64,000 bases of DNA from Gonocerus acuteangulatus. Taxonomy: Eukaryota > Arthropoda > Insecta > Hemiptera > Coreidae. Shown piece by piece: positions 1 to 10,244 of the stretch. A model generated the notes under the pieces. That model was not told the origin of the DNA, searched no databases, and saw only the letters and a list, made by a program, of their open reading frames with translations. Position 1 is the stretch's first letter; every line of letters starts with the position of its first letter. The translations under genes were made by a program, and so were the position numbers. The DNA lies in the NCBI GenBank assembly GCA_946811695.1, contig OX328123.1, forward strand, positions 40,200,136 through 40,264,135, given 5' to 3'.

Positions 1-818
1 TAAAATGTTTGCCATATTGGTCAATGCTGATTTCAAAATTGTAATAAATTGTTGAAAAAAATGTTTGCAAGCAGAGGGATATTGGTGTTGTACAACAAAA
101 AACACGTTTTTTTTTTGTTTTTTTCTAAAAAACCTTTATAAAGTCATATTTCTGGAACGGAGTGAGATAGAAATGTATGCTTGGTGGTGTTGAACTACAT
201 TTTTTGTCTAGTTCCACCTCCTGAAGGATTGTCATTAACTAGCGATACACCCTGTATACTGGGCTTTTGGCATCTTTTTTTAAGATAGAATCAAAAGGTT
301 TGAAGAAATTCAGAAAGCCTGAAAATGATTCTTGTTCAATCGTATTAATATCTCGCCTGAACACTTTTATTGCGAATGGCCACATAGTGTATTTTCTGCT
401 AAAATGTTTCCACTATTATCTCTTGAATAAGGAAAGTAATACAACATAATATTATCACTTAAAACATCAAAATCAATTTCTTGATTATATATTTAGCAGT
501 GATAAGGTATATGAGGATGACATGTGAGGTAATATACTGCAGACACCGGCAAAAGGAGACATCCCCTTTGTCTTGTATGATCTGTGACATGAGACGTCCC
601 ATGCATACAAGGCTTTGACCATGACCGAGTCCTGTGTCCTATAGGATATTGTCTAATTAGACATCGTGTCTGATTATCATCGCGGTATATGTGTCTCTAG
701 ATAGCCCTTTAGCTACCAGCTGTGTATAATCGCTTAATACACCTCTACGTCGGTAGCTCATTTTCGCACCTAAGTGCAAAGTCTAAGAACGCATTAATAA
801 TGTGGATAATAAAGACGT
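1..818. other. AT-rich sequence, no gene recognised
   Basis: No supported exon or RNA gene. A stretch near 215-258 reads 'cacctcctgaa...caccctgtata', and a similar stretch occurs at 58676-58699. CACCCTGTATA ends are common on insect mariner-like elements, so this may be a transposon edge. That reading is inference. Confidence 0.4.
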
Positions 819-862
819 TTTAGCGCATTTCATCTCTCCCTCCTTAGGGAGGAAACCCGCTA
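819..862 (+). repeat. Hairpin ending CCCGCTA, like a Helitron-type 3' end
   Basis: Opens with TTAGCGC and closes with AAACCCGCTA around a CTCCCTCC/GGGAGG stem. The same TTAGCG...CGCTAA hairpin design recurs at 4802-4846, 27296-27329, 49549-49590 and 58366-58400. No attached 5' block was found, so this may be a solo 3' end of a family-A-like element. Confidence 0.45.
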
Positions 863-1140
863 TGGCAAAATGGAAAGCCTCAAAAATGCTCCGGTTTTTC
901 ATGAAATTTAAAGACAAAGATACTTTCCCTGCTTCAAAAGAAATCATCAGAATATGCCGACCAAAAGACCCTTTTTTCGGATAAATTCTATTAACAAAAA
1001 AAAATCTCTAAAATTGAATAAATGTGGAACATCCTTTAATGTTTATTTTGATTCACAGTTTTCACAATACTTTGTCAAAATTACAAGTTTTATTTAATCA
1101 ACTCATTCAACATGAGCAATATAAAAGCTTTAAGGAACAA

Positions 1141-1586
1141 ACTACAGAGGTCCGGGATGCTGAACTACTACAGAGGTCCGGGATGCTGAACTACTACAGA
1201 GGTCCGGGATGCTGAACTACTACAGAGGTCCGGGATGCTGAACTACTACAGAGGTCCGGGATGCTGAACTACTACAGAGGTCCGGGATGCTGAACTACTA
1301 CAGAGGTCCGGGATGCTGAACTACTACAGAGGCCCGGGATGCTGAACTACTACAGAGGTCCGGGATGCTGAACTACTACAGAGGTCCGGGATGCTGAACT
1401 ACTACAGAGGTCCGGGATGCTGAACTACTACAGAGGCCCGGGATGCTGAACTACTACAGAGGTCCGGGATGCTGACCTACTACAGAGGTCCGGGATGCTG
1501 AACTACTACAGAGGTCCGGGATGCTGAACTACTACAGAGGTCCGGGATGCTGAACTACTACAGAGGTCCGGGATGCTGAACTACTA
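1141..1586. repeat. 26-bp minisatellite, about 17 copies
   Basis: Head-to-tail copies of a 26-bp unit beginning ACTACAGAGGTCCGGGATGC and ending TGAACT. Units are nearly identical: two carry GGCCCGGG instead of GGTCCGGG (near 1332 and 1435), and one carries GACC instead of GAAC near 1474. The unit is GC-richer than its surroundings. Its length is not a multiple of three, so it is not a protein repeat. Near-identity implies recent expansion. Confidence 0.95.
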
Positions 1587-1812
1587 GCTTCCATAATTAT
1601 TCCAATGAATCTTTTCGAAATGGCGTGTAAAAATCAAATCGGTTTCTTTCATGCTATGAATAAATCACGGATTTCCTGGTTTCTTGAGTTAAGATTCAAA
1701 TTTAAATAAGCAGTTAAAACGACAGGGGTGATACGGTATTCTATTTTCTCAAAAACTTAGAGAACTTCCGCTGTGTAGATAACCAGAATAAATTAGAAAA
1801 TCATCTTCAAGA

Positions 1813-1882
1813 TCTTCCCGTGGTCTAGTGGCTAACGCCTTAGATTCATAAGCGGGAGATGGTGGGTTCGAGTCCCACCGGC
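1813..1882 (+). mobile_element. tRNA-derived SINE (family alpha), head part
   Basis: The 5' part of a tRNA-derived SINE. An A-box-like segment (TGGTCTAGTGGCTAACGC) starts near 1821 and a canonical B box (GGTTCGAGTCC) lies at 1865-1875, so RNA polymerase III transcription would have been possible. The same head occurs at 28111. The element is cut at 1882 by a foldback MITE and resumes at 2580. Confidence 0.85.
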
Positions 1883-2579
1883 CACAGTGGGGCCAAACTA
1901 ATTTTGGCGTTTCAAAGAAGGCTATAGCCTCCAAATCATAACATATTTCAACGCATTTTTTTTTTTAAATAAAAGCTAAAAAAATTCGAACAACTTTGTC
2001 TGGCCAGAATTTTTTTTTTTTTTTTGTTTCCCTGTTTATTAAATTAGCTACTTGTAAATATTTCACAAACATTTACAATTGAACATAAAATAATATTTTA
2101 TTTTGTTCAACTAACTTGATATTATCACTAATATCGTTGAAATTGAACATGAAAAACTTGATTAGACTTGGAAAAGATCAAAATCTATTTTCAAATCATT
2201 CAAAAATCATATTATTTCAATTAATCTCATTGTTCAATTAAGATAAGTTTACGTTTTGAAGATGTTAGTTGAAGATGTCAGTCTGATTTTTTCCGAGTCT
2301 AATCAGATTTTGAAAGTTCAATTTCAACGATATCAGTGCTGATATTAATTTAGATTAAAAATAAAATATTATTATTCGTTCAATTGCAAATGTTTATGAA
2401 TGAAGTTTGCGAATTATTTACACATAATTTAATAAAAAGGGGAAACAAAAAACAAACGAACTAAGTTGTTTTAAATTTTATTACCTTTCATTTAAAAAAA
2501 AAAAAATGCATTGAAATCGGTTAAGAATTGGTGGCTGTAGCCTTTTTTGAAACACGAAAAGTCGTTTGGCCCCACTGTG
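1883..2579. mobile_element. Foldback MITE with very long inverted repeats
   Basis: A 697-bp palindromic element inside a SINE. Both ends begin CACAGTGGGGCCAAAC when read inward, and the inverted match continues past GTTTCAAA and GGCTATAGCC/GGCTACAGCC. Degraded inverted similarity extends deep into the element, for example around 2068-2150 against 2300-2390. There is no coding capacity. The CAGTGG terminus suggests a hAT-type origin, but no clean target duplication is visible, because flanks CCACCGGC and CGGTGGCA do not match. Superfamily therefore stays open. Confidence 0.8.
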
Positions 2580-2690
2580 CGGTGGCAGGAATTTTCTCAT
2601 CTCACGGCTCGTTGGGAAAATTCCTCACTGCTCTCTGGATGTCGGCGATAATAGCCCAGAAGTCGATGCGCAGTCAACTTCAAGATCACT
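2580..2690 (+). mobile_element. tRNA-derived SINE (family alpha), body part
   Basis: Continuation of the SINE interrupted at 1882. 'GGCAGGAATTTTCTCATC' followed by 'CTGGATGTCGGCGATAAT' parallels the body of the intact copy at 28175-28250. Joining the two parts explains the insertion history. The 3' limit is approximate and there is no A tail. Confidence 0.75.
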
Positions 2691-2867
2691 TTCGTTAGAA
2701 CTCTTTAACGCCCAAAATAAGTGTTTGTCGAATTGCCATCCTTTTCGTACATGGTTACACAGCTAGCTGTGAAAATGTATCAATTTCTTTACTAACTATA
2801 AGCACAATTATTATATAACTGTTTAGTGAAACAGGTATTGTATTCCGTAAATATACATTTCTCTCTC

Positions 2868-2869
<2 letters not shown>

Positions 2870-2906
<37 letters not shown>
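2870..2906. repeat. (AT)n microsatellite
   Basis: Uninterrupted AT dinucleotides. It creates a spurious YIYIYI reading frame. Confidence 0.95.
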
Positions 2907-2909
<3 letters not shown>

Positions 2910-3235
2910 TATGATGTTTGATGCATGTGTTAAGAAAAAATTGCAATCTGATTGTTAGTTTTGCAGTGTGCTTGTTTGGTTTCAAGTGGGTGTTGCGGGG
3001 TGAAATTGCAAAAACCCAGGCATGCACACCGTGTAGTTTTGCCCCTCACTATAGGCTGTTCACCATGAAACACAACTCCGCTGCACTGCTGATCCCGTGA
3101 GAATCAGCCTGGTCTTGTTCTAAACCCCTCTTCAGCGGACACACGGAACTCTTCTAGAATCTATCCTCAAAAAAATATTCGCGTGATGTAGGCAAGCGCT
3201 CACATAGTAATATACATTAAAATTGGTGCATGAAG

Positions 3236-3270
<35 letters not shown>

Positions 3271-3275
3271 CACAT

Positions 3276-3326
<51 letters not shown>
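3236..3326. repeat. (CA)n-(TA)n compound microsatellite
   Basis: A CA run from about 3236 passes into TA repeats up to 3326. It directly abuts the left end of the pogo-like element, and TA repeats resume at about 4556 on its other side, so the element appears to have inserted into a TA array. Confidence 0.95.
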
Positions 3327-3329
<3 letters not shown>

Positions 3330-3690
3330 GAAGGTGTTGTACCTCTGTCCATATTGTACCTTTGACCACCGAGGCTGTGGCGGCATGTAGCAACATTTTA
3401 TAAATTTTGGTGTAATTAGTTTTTAGCTCCTTCACTAGAGGGCTTGTGTAACCTACTTTGGATTATTCAAGTCTAAGAGGATTCTTGTAAAAAATACTTA
3501 TCCATTTTTATCATAAAAATGTAAGTTATTTATTGATGAAGTTTTGCCTCATAATATTTTTTATATTATGTCTTTTTAGATGGAAATCATTTGACAAAGT
3601 AGCTATTATAATAAGAAACATGGTGTGGCTTCTGAAATTAATTTATCTTAATCCTAAAATTTGTAGCATGCTTTTTAATTTGTACTACCA

Positions 3691-3754
3691 GGGTGTTGTA
3701 CCTATGACGACGACTAGTTCTTGTACCTTTGACCAGGTCAAAGGTACTACACCC
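3691..3754. repeat. Internal palindrome of transposon end motifs
   Basis: GGGTGTTGTACC at 3691 faces GGTACTACACCC near 3744. Between them is a perfect palindrome, GTACCTTTGACC-A-GGTCAAAGGTAC (3723-3747). These are copies of the element's own terminal motif and look like a miniature pair of transposon ends inside it. Confidence 0.8.
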
Positions 3755-3870
3755 CTCGTTAATTTCTTCATAATTCAACTTTTTTGTTCTTCTGCTACAA
3801 CTTGTTAAAAAATAATTAATATTGGTTGCTTCAATTGGTCAAAGAATTTAAAAAATAATAAATGAAATAA

Positions 3871-4386
3871 GTTCAAACTGACTTTATCAATCCTCAGTGT
3901 AGCAGTTCGAACCTATCACCCCTTATCGTTACACCTCAAGTTGTAAGACCTCATCCAAAAGCGCAGGTAAGGAAAATGTCAAATAAGGGCCGGCCTAAAG
4001 GGAAACCTCATGTCCTGACAGATATTCCTGAAAAGCTAATTATTGAAAGAAAAAAAAAAAAAAACGAAAGGGACAACTTTATGAGCGAAGATGAAAATTT
4101 GTATGATATTGATGTTGAAGACATTGTGGCTAAACTTCTATTGCTAGTTTATCGATTGGACTGGATTTTTCAGCATATTAAGGATAACATAAAATCAATA
4201 ACAGATTTTTATGATGCTTACATCCTTGTCCTGTATTTATTAAATATACAATTAATAGCAATAATACTGAATACAATTTTTTTTCTGTACTGCTGTGTTG
4301 TTTTTACGTGGTCAGAGGTACAACACCCCATGGTCAAAGGTACAACTACATGTTGTACCTTTGATCACTGTACGATTGTGTCTTAA
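3871..4386 (+). pseudogene. C-terminal fragment of pogo-like transposase
   Basis: An open frame within the inverted-repeat element at 3327-4555. From about 3904 it reads SSNLSPLIVTPQVVRPHPKA, then KGRPKGKPHVLTDIPEKLII. Pogo/Tigger transposases commonly end in this way: a 'P...IRPxPKA' stretch, then a basic GR(K/P)KGxxxxLTDTPEK motif after the DDE catalytic domain. Nothing resembling the helix-turn-helix or catalytic DDD core lies upstream in the element. After about residue 45 from the ATG at 3976 the frame runs into AT-rich, probably non-homologous sequence. A possible splice acceptor (tttatcaatcctcag) sits at 3883-3897. It cannot make active transposase. Confidence 0.65.
4309..4367. repeat. 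Second internal cluster of end motifs
   Basis: TGGTCAGAGGTACAACACCC at 4309 is followed by TGGTCAAAGGTACAAC (4331-4346) and its inverted copy GTTGTACCTTTGATCA (4352-4367), which differs at one base. These may be subterminal transposase-binding sites. That role is inference. Confidence 0.75.
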
Positions 4387-4801
4387 AAAAATAATTAAAA
4401 ATATTAAATGTAAAGCTAGAACCTTGAAAAAATTAAACATGATAAGCAACAGAATGCTAATTACAATGAAATAAAAAAAATGAATTTAGCCTTAATATTC
4501 AAGCTAAAAAAAATTAAATTGTGCAAAGTGGTCAAAGGTACAACACCTTCCCCTCTATATATATAGCAAATAGGGCATATTGGCTGATCCTTCTCGCATT
4601 ATTTTTTTGTGTGATGCAGCTTGCAACACTTTGTGCAACACCTAACACTCAGATAGTCGTTGGCGTAGAAAATTAGTACACCACCTTATATACAAATGTA
4701 ATTTACTCTTACCTTACCTTCATTTTTATAAAATTCCACGATTTGCTTATTAGTCATGCAAGATTCCTTATTTTGATAAGACCTTTGAATTTCAATCGTT
4801 G

Positions 4802-4846
4802 TTTAGCGGGTTTTCTCCACCTTCCCATAGCGAGGAAACCCGCTAA
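4802..4846 (+). repeat. Hairpin TTAGCGGG...CCCGCTAA
   Basis: TTAGCGGGTTT at the left pairs with AAACCCGCTAA at the right, an 11-bp perfect stem, with a loop holding CTTCCCATAGCGAGG. It ends in CTAA. It has the same design as the 3' termini of family A and is probably a solo terminus of a related element. Confidence 0.6.
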
Positions 4847-5213
4847 TAATGTCGATCGTGTGACGAAATCCGAAAGGGCAGATTAGAATACTGAGTTTTA
4901 GAATTCAGATTACGAAAATAAATGTAGCTGAAATTTTGTTTGTTAACCAGTAGAATCCGCCTAACAATATTTGTTCGGCAAAAGTGGCTCGAAAGAATCA
5001 TAGCGCTTACAGTTTTGCGTTAATAGGCATCCAGGTAAACTTTAGGTACGATTACTTAGAACGCAATGAAACCGTATTAAAAGCTACATCTCTCACTGTT
5101 TTTTAACAAAGTGGAAAAAAAGATTTTTCTAAAATTTTTGTTTTGGATTCTTCAAGACATTGTTGACATTCATTAAAATTATTGTTACTTTTAGTTTTGA
5201 GGCCCTGTTCAAC

Positions 5214-5245
<32 letters not shown>

Positions 5246-6376
5246 TAATCAAACAGGACTGGTTTATCTCAATAATACAATTAACATTCCAATACCCAGG
5301 CTGATGTACTGTGACACCTACGCTCCCAGACTGCAATGCATAGGCAAACAAACTAGGCAAAATATTGGGCTCTATTAAGCAGAATTTTTTTGAAATTTTC
5401 ATTATTGAGATCTAACGTTTTTTAGTGTTGGATCGTATATATGTTATAATGAAAATTAATTCATGATATTATTTTTAAACAAATTAATTTATAATTAAGG
5501 CCTTTTATGACCAGTTATGAGAAGCCTTTTTCAATTTTGTTTCTTCCATTATGGAATTTTATTTTTAATCATGGAACCATTTTAAATAGAAATAAATTGA
5601 CCATTTTAAATTAATCTTATGTTCAGGACGATCAAAATCTATAGTCCGACCGCAAAAAAAAAAAAAAAAAATAACCAGGCCTGGCCGGAGGGGAGCTAGG
5701 CCTCCCCCATATGAGCTAAAAGCAGCTAAACATTTTGGAAATATTTTCATTCCTAATATTAAAAAAGTATTCATTAAATTTATATAATGTGTGAAGTTAG
5801 TTATGGAATACTTTCTAGAATAAAACAAAGAAAAAAAAACGCATCAAAAATTCTATTTTATTTTTTTAGATAAATAATGTGTAGTTCAGTTGAAGTGAAC
5901 TCATTTATTATACGTCCGCAAACCCGTGTCAATTTTTTTATCTTAGATAAAATATTGGATATTTTTTGAATTTTAAAATATAGCTAATTATTTTTGAGGA
6001 TGACCGTAGTGATAAAAACATCATTAAAATCCCATTTCCTGAAGAGAGAAATGGACGAGGAACCTCATTTGCATTCAGAGTGAAGATTGAAGCACGAGGA
6101 CCGAAACAGGGCTGGCGTGGGCTCCATTTATCCATTAGCTTCATTACAAGGAGATTTATCGATCAGTTTATGTAGTATTTTAGTCCAGAAATATAATACA
6201 AAAGAGTTTCAAACAGTTCTAATGCTGGAATGTAGAGACAATTTATTCCGTGTAGGTGGGGGGGGGGATTCGTCGACGAAGGTGTAGTCAATGAAATGAT
6301 TTGATCAAAAAATAATGGACTAAGAGAACAACCCATATATTAGTAAATAGAAAAATTAGCTTTACCTTTTGGGCAT

Positions 6377-6658
6377 TCAGCCACAACACGGCATTGACGG
6401 CTGAGAAGAAAGGAAAAGGTCGAAGTAGAGGTTTGAGGGAATTATGGCGATTTCCTCACCGATCGCCAAGAGGACAGCCTGCAGAATAAAAGCTGGAACC
6501 GGGCATACAAATTCATGGAGAGACAACTTGATAACACCAAGGGAAGCTGATTGCCATAGACCGTGAGATAAGCTACTGGCATAAGAAACACCGATATGCA
6601 CTATGTCGGGAGTGCACTCGGCACAGCGGCAAGCTTGAACCTCTCTCCTAGCAGTCAA
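6377..6658 (-). CDS. Unrecognised 93-residue reading frame, doubtful
   Basis: An ATG-initiated frame whose base composition is clearly less AT-biased than the surrounding DNA. The product would start MTARREVQACRCAECTP, carry a hydrophobic middle around residues 50-75, and end SMPCCG. A pyrimidine tract with CAG and a later AAAAG|GTAAAG, read on the minus strand just beyond, resemble splice sites, so part of it might be a host exon. No family was recognised and no neighbouring exon was found. It may be chance or an old transposon fragment. Confidence 0.15.
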   Translation of the reverse strand: MTARREVQACRCAECTPDIVHIGVSYASSLSHGLWQSASLGVIKLSLHEFVCPVPAFILQAVLLAIGEEIAIIPSNLYFDLFLSSQPSMPCCG

Positions 6659-7089
6659 TCATAGAAATGGTGCGGGCGAAGACGTCTCTCGTGTATTAGA
6701 GGACCGGTATTTCATAGATACAAAATACCCGTGACTAGTAAAAAGAGTGTCACAAAAATTAAAATATTTGAATGCCTCTCACATGGCAATTAATTCTAAC
6801 AATAATTAATATTTATGATAATTAATTTTAACGAAAACAACAAACACATTCTATAATAATAGTGTAAGTATAGCTCAATACAATAACACGTTTCGCTTCC
6901 CGTGACTATCGATAGAATGATATCTTATCTCAAGAAAAAATGTGGTAATTTACCTGAAATGCTTCAGTCCAGCAAGTCTAGAGGCAGTGAATTTCCTTCT
7001 TGCAATTGTGGTTTTCTTGTACAAAATTCACTGTTTGATATTTAGAAATATGTGTGAGAATATAACGAAAATTGATCTTACATATTAAT

Positions 7090-7102
7090 GGGGGGGGGGG
7101 GG
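7090..7102. repeat. Poly-G tract (13 G)
   Basis: An isolated G-run in AT-rich DNA, one of several in the window (12503, 17864, 33712, 33854, 41067, 52107). Confidence 0.9.
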
Positions 7103-7298
7103 TTACTCTAAAATGTCTAAAATTATAATTTAATCTCTCGGGCCGTAATATTTAATTTTTTATAACGATATATCGTGTTCAACTAGGTAGAATGATGTTT
7201 ATTGAAAATAAGATAAACTATCAAACTCATCCATATTCATCCCTTCTTAGCATTTACCTATGTCGGAGCCAGCTAATTAGACAGAGTTGCTTTAAGCT

Positions 7299-7381
7299 AA
7301 TAATATATATATATATATATATATCAGGTCATTTTAATTTATTTTTGTTTACATAATTTCTTTATTATAGCATTAAATACA

Positions 7382-7444
<63 letters not shown>
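7299..7444. repeat. Two (AT)n arrays
   Basis: AT repeats at 7299-7324 and 7386-7444, separated by 61 bases of AT-rich unique sequence. Confidence 0.9.
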
Positions 7445-7451
<7 letters not shown>

Positions 7452-8102
7452 AACTGCTTTATTCGAGATTCCACATGCTAATATATTTGGTAGTATTTTA
7501 TTGGGTTCTGGATTATGTCCTAAAATTATATGGACTGATGAAAATGTTTAATATCATTTCTGTATTCAATAAAGAGCTAAATCAGCTAAGCTAAAGTTTG
7601 AATGGTTAACTAACTCAACGAAACAAAGTGCATTGCCTCCATGCAAAGAGTTGTGTACAGTCTAATTTTTCTATTACTACTAATAAAATAACGATGCCTT
7701 AATTTTTGTCATGTTAAACCTTTAAAATTCAATTATTCATTTTTGCAACTTCAGTCATTTTTAAAAATTGGCATAAAATTTACCGAGAAGAATATCTCTG
7801 TCATTACTAACATTGCTACAGTAAGCAATCCTTGGTTTCTCTCTCTTCGTGGCAACCATATGAAGATTTATTTATTTATTTGAACACATGGTCCATCGCC
7901 TAATTCAGAATATATATGGTTGACCATCCTGAATCTATAAAATGAAGACTCTCTACCTCTTGAACCCCCCATGAGAAACAGATATTTCTAGTCATGGATA
8001 AACATGAAGAACTAGAAGGATCCGGAGTACAACGGTTTCGACCGTGGGCACACTGACCGTGGGCATCACTGATGAAGATGCATACGAAACGATTTGCTAG
8101 AC

Positions 8103-8106
<4 letters not shown>
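7445..8106. other. Intergenic, nothing recognised
   Basis: AT-rich sequence without a supportable gene, repeat family or RNA. Confidence 0.4.

Positions 8107-8140
<34 letters not shown>
8107..8140 (+). repeat. Poly-A tract (34 A)
   Basis: Directly precedes the left arm of the large inverted repeat. It has no matching T-run at the outer edge of the right arm. Confidence 0.9.
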
Positions 8141-8141
<1 letters not shown>

Positions 8142-8144
8142 AGG

Positions 8145-9163
8145 GTAAAAATGCAGTTTCACGACCTCCAAACCGATTTCTTTCAAATTTTGTACAATAA
8201 CGTATTCTGATGCACTTAACACGAATACGATAAAAAAAACCTTCGCATTTAACTAGGAAAGAAGTTATTAAGCACTTAAGTTCACTGTTATGCAGGTTAT
8301 GAGAGCTAATGTAAACAACTAAATTTGTGACGACTTTAAGGCATACATGACTTTAAGGCATAAATGACGACTTTAAGGCATACATGCTATGAGTTTCCGC
8401 TCGCTACGCTCGCTCAAGAAGATAACAGAACCCCAGTCAATCCAACTCGCTAAAATTAATAGAATAGAATATTAAGCACTAAAGTTAGGAAGGTTATAAA
8501 ACTAGGCGTGATCAGCGTATTTGTAAACACGCGCATGCGCAGATATGTAACATTGGGAAACAGAGAACTCTCATTTGAAATGTTCAGAAACCATTTATTC
8601 AAAAATATTGTTAATTTTAAGGGCATCCTCACCCGTCGTCACCTGTCGCTTAAGGACATACGTGCTATGCGTTTCCGCTCACTACGTTCGCTCAAGAAGA
8701 TAACAAAACCCCAGTCAATCCAACTCGCTAAAATTAATAGAATTCTATTAATTTTAGTAGCGAGTTGGCATGCGCGTGTTTACAAATACGCTGATCACGC
8801 CTAGTTTTATAACCTTCCTAACTTTAGTGCTTAATATTCTATTCTATTAATTTTAGCGAGTTGGATTGACTGGGGTTCTGTTATCTTCTTGAGCGAGCGT
8901 AGCAAGCGGAAACGCATAGCATGTATGCCTTAAAGTCGTCATTTATGCCTTAAAGTCATGTATGCCCTAAAGTCGTCACAAATTTAGTTGTTTACATTAG
9001 CTGTCATAACCTGCATAACAGTGAACTTAAGTGCTTAATAACTTCTTTCCTAGTTAAGTGCGAAGGTTTTTTTTTTTAACGTATTCGTGTTTAATGCATC
9101 AAAATACGTTATTGTACAAAATTTGAAAGAAATCGTTTTGGAGGGCGAGAAAATTCATTTTTA
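8145..9163. mobile_element. 1-kb foldback element, arms about 390 bp
   Basis: The left arm (8145-8535) and right arm (about 8765-9163) are inverted copies. For example, GGCGTGATCAGCGTATTTGT near 8503 reappears inverted near 8785, and the outermost CCGATTTCTTTCAAATTTTG reappears inverted near 9120. The centre holds a third partial copy of the inner arm and a perfect 30-bp palindrome. A triplicated 'CTTTAAGGCATA' motif sits in the arms. No transposase and no obvious target duplication are visible, so the class is unknown. Confidence 0.85.
8728..8757. repeat. Perfect 30-bp palindrome
   Basis: The half-site CTAAAATTAATAGAA is followed by its exact complement (EcoRI-type centre GAATTC). It is the axis of an extra inverted copy within the foldback loop. 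CAACTCG and CGAGTTG continue the symmetry outward with a two-base offset. Confidence 0.95.
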
Positions 9164-9197
9164 CCAAAACAATCAAACCTTGAAAAGATGACATCTA

Positions 9198-10244
9198 GCA
9201 AGAGGAACCGCGCTAAAAAATGAGATCAAGTAAGGTGTGGAAATTATTGATGCAGCTATCATCTCCCAATTACTTATAGCAAGAGGAACCGCGCTAAAAA
9301 TGAGATCAAGTAAGGTGTGGAAATTATTGATGCAGCTATCATCTCCCAATTACTTATAGCAAGAGGAACCGCGCTAAAAAATGAGATCAAGTAAGGTGTG
9401 GAAATTATTGATGCAGCTATCATCTCCCAATTACTTATAGCAAGAGGAATCGCGCTAAAAAATGAGATCAAGTAAGGTGTGGAAATTATTGATGCAGCTA
9501 TCATCTCCCAATTACTTATAGCAAGAGGAACCGCGCTAAAAAATGAGATCAAGTAAGGTGTGGAAATTATTGATGCAGCTATCATCTCCCAATTACTTAT
9601 AGCAAGAGGAACCGCGCTAAAAAATGAGATCAAGTAAGGTGTGGAAATTATTGATGCAGCTATCATCTCCCAATTACTTATAGCAAGAGGAACCGCGCTA
9701 AAAAATGAGATCAAGTAAGGTGTGGAAATTATTGATGCAGCTATCATCTCCCAATTACTTATAGCAAGAGGAACCGCGCTAAAAATGAGATCAAGTAAGG
9801 TGTGGAAATTATTGATGCAGCTATCATCTCCCAATTACTTATAGCAAGAGGAACCGCGCTAAAAAATGAGATCAAGTAAGGTGTGGAAATTATTGATGCA
9901 GCTATCATCTCCCAATTACTTATAGCAAGAGGAACCGCGCTAAAAATGAGGTCAAGTAAGGTGTGGAAATTATTGATGCAGCTATCATCTCCTAATTACT
10001 TATAGCAAGAGGAACCGCGCTAAAAATGAGATCAAGTAAGGTGTGGAAATTATTGATGCAGCTATCATCTCCTAATTACTTATAGCAAGAGGAACCGCGC
10101 TAAAAATGAGATCAAGTAAGGTGTGGAAATTATTGATGCAGCTATCATCTCCTAATTACTTATAGCAAGAGGAACCGCGCTAAAAATGAGATCAAGTAAG
10201 GTGTGGAAATTATTGATGCAGCAATCATCTCCCAATTACTTATA
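9198..10244. repeat. 80/81-bp satellite, 13 copies
   Basis: Units start GCAAGAGGAACCGCGCTAA and run to CCAATTACTTATA. Unit starts are at 9198, 9279, 9359, 9440, 9521, 9602, 9683, 9764, 9844, 9925, 10005, 10085 and 10165. Length differs only by A5 or A6 after GCGCT. Three consecutive later copies share CCTAATT, showing block duplication. The GGAACCGCGCTAA in each unit equals the 3' terminus of family A. Because 81 is divisible by three, the minus strand shows a 186-residue frame of 27-residue repeats, which is an artefact. Confidence 0.95.

Larger units (their letters stand above)
3327..4555 (+). mobile_element. Degenerate pogo/Tigger-like DNA transposon
   Basis: The left end reads GGGGAAGGTGTTGTACCT from 3327. 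The right end, read inward from 4553, starts with the same 18 bases; over 24 bases the two ends differ at two positions. TA dinucleotides flank both sides, as expected for TA-targeting Tc1/mariner-superfamily elements. Inside, the motif GTTGTACCTTTGACCA or its reverse complement occurs repeatedly, twice as short palindromes. The element is about 1.23 kb and keeps only a C-terminal transposase piece, so it is non-autonomous. Assignment to pogo rests on that piece. Confidence 0.75.
4556..7080. other. Intergenic, no recognised gene
   Basis: AT-rich, with short homopolymers (A-run near 5214-5240, A-run near 5655-5671). A hairpin at 4802-4846 and a doubtful reading frame at 6377-6658 are listed separately. 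Nothing else is supportable. Confidence 0.4.

Noticed and set aside
1749..1934. 61-residue minus-strand frame containing GRWDSNPPSP
   Set aside because: Antisense of the SINE B box and MITE end; such frames are a known artefact of tRNA-SINEs.
3132..3435. Reading frames with long YIYIYI stretches, here and at 27005-27462, 33359-33544, 40199-40381, 59584-60190
   Set aside because: Translations of (AT)n microsatellites.
5640..5720. Possible hAT MITE (GGCCTGGCCGGAGGGGAGC, GGCCTCCCCCAT)
   Set aside because: No inverted ends or target duplication could be located.
9274..9834. 186-residue repetitive reading frame
   Set aside because: It is the minus strand of the 81-bp satellite; it stays open only because 81 is a multiple of three, and it breaks where units are 80 bp.
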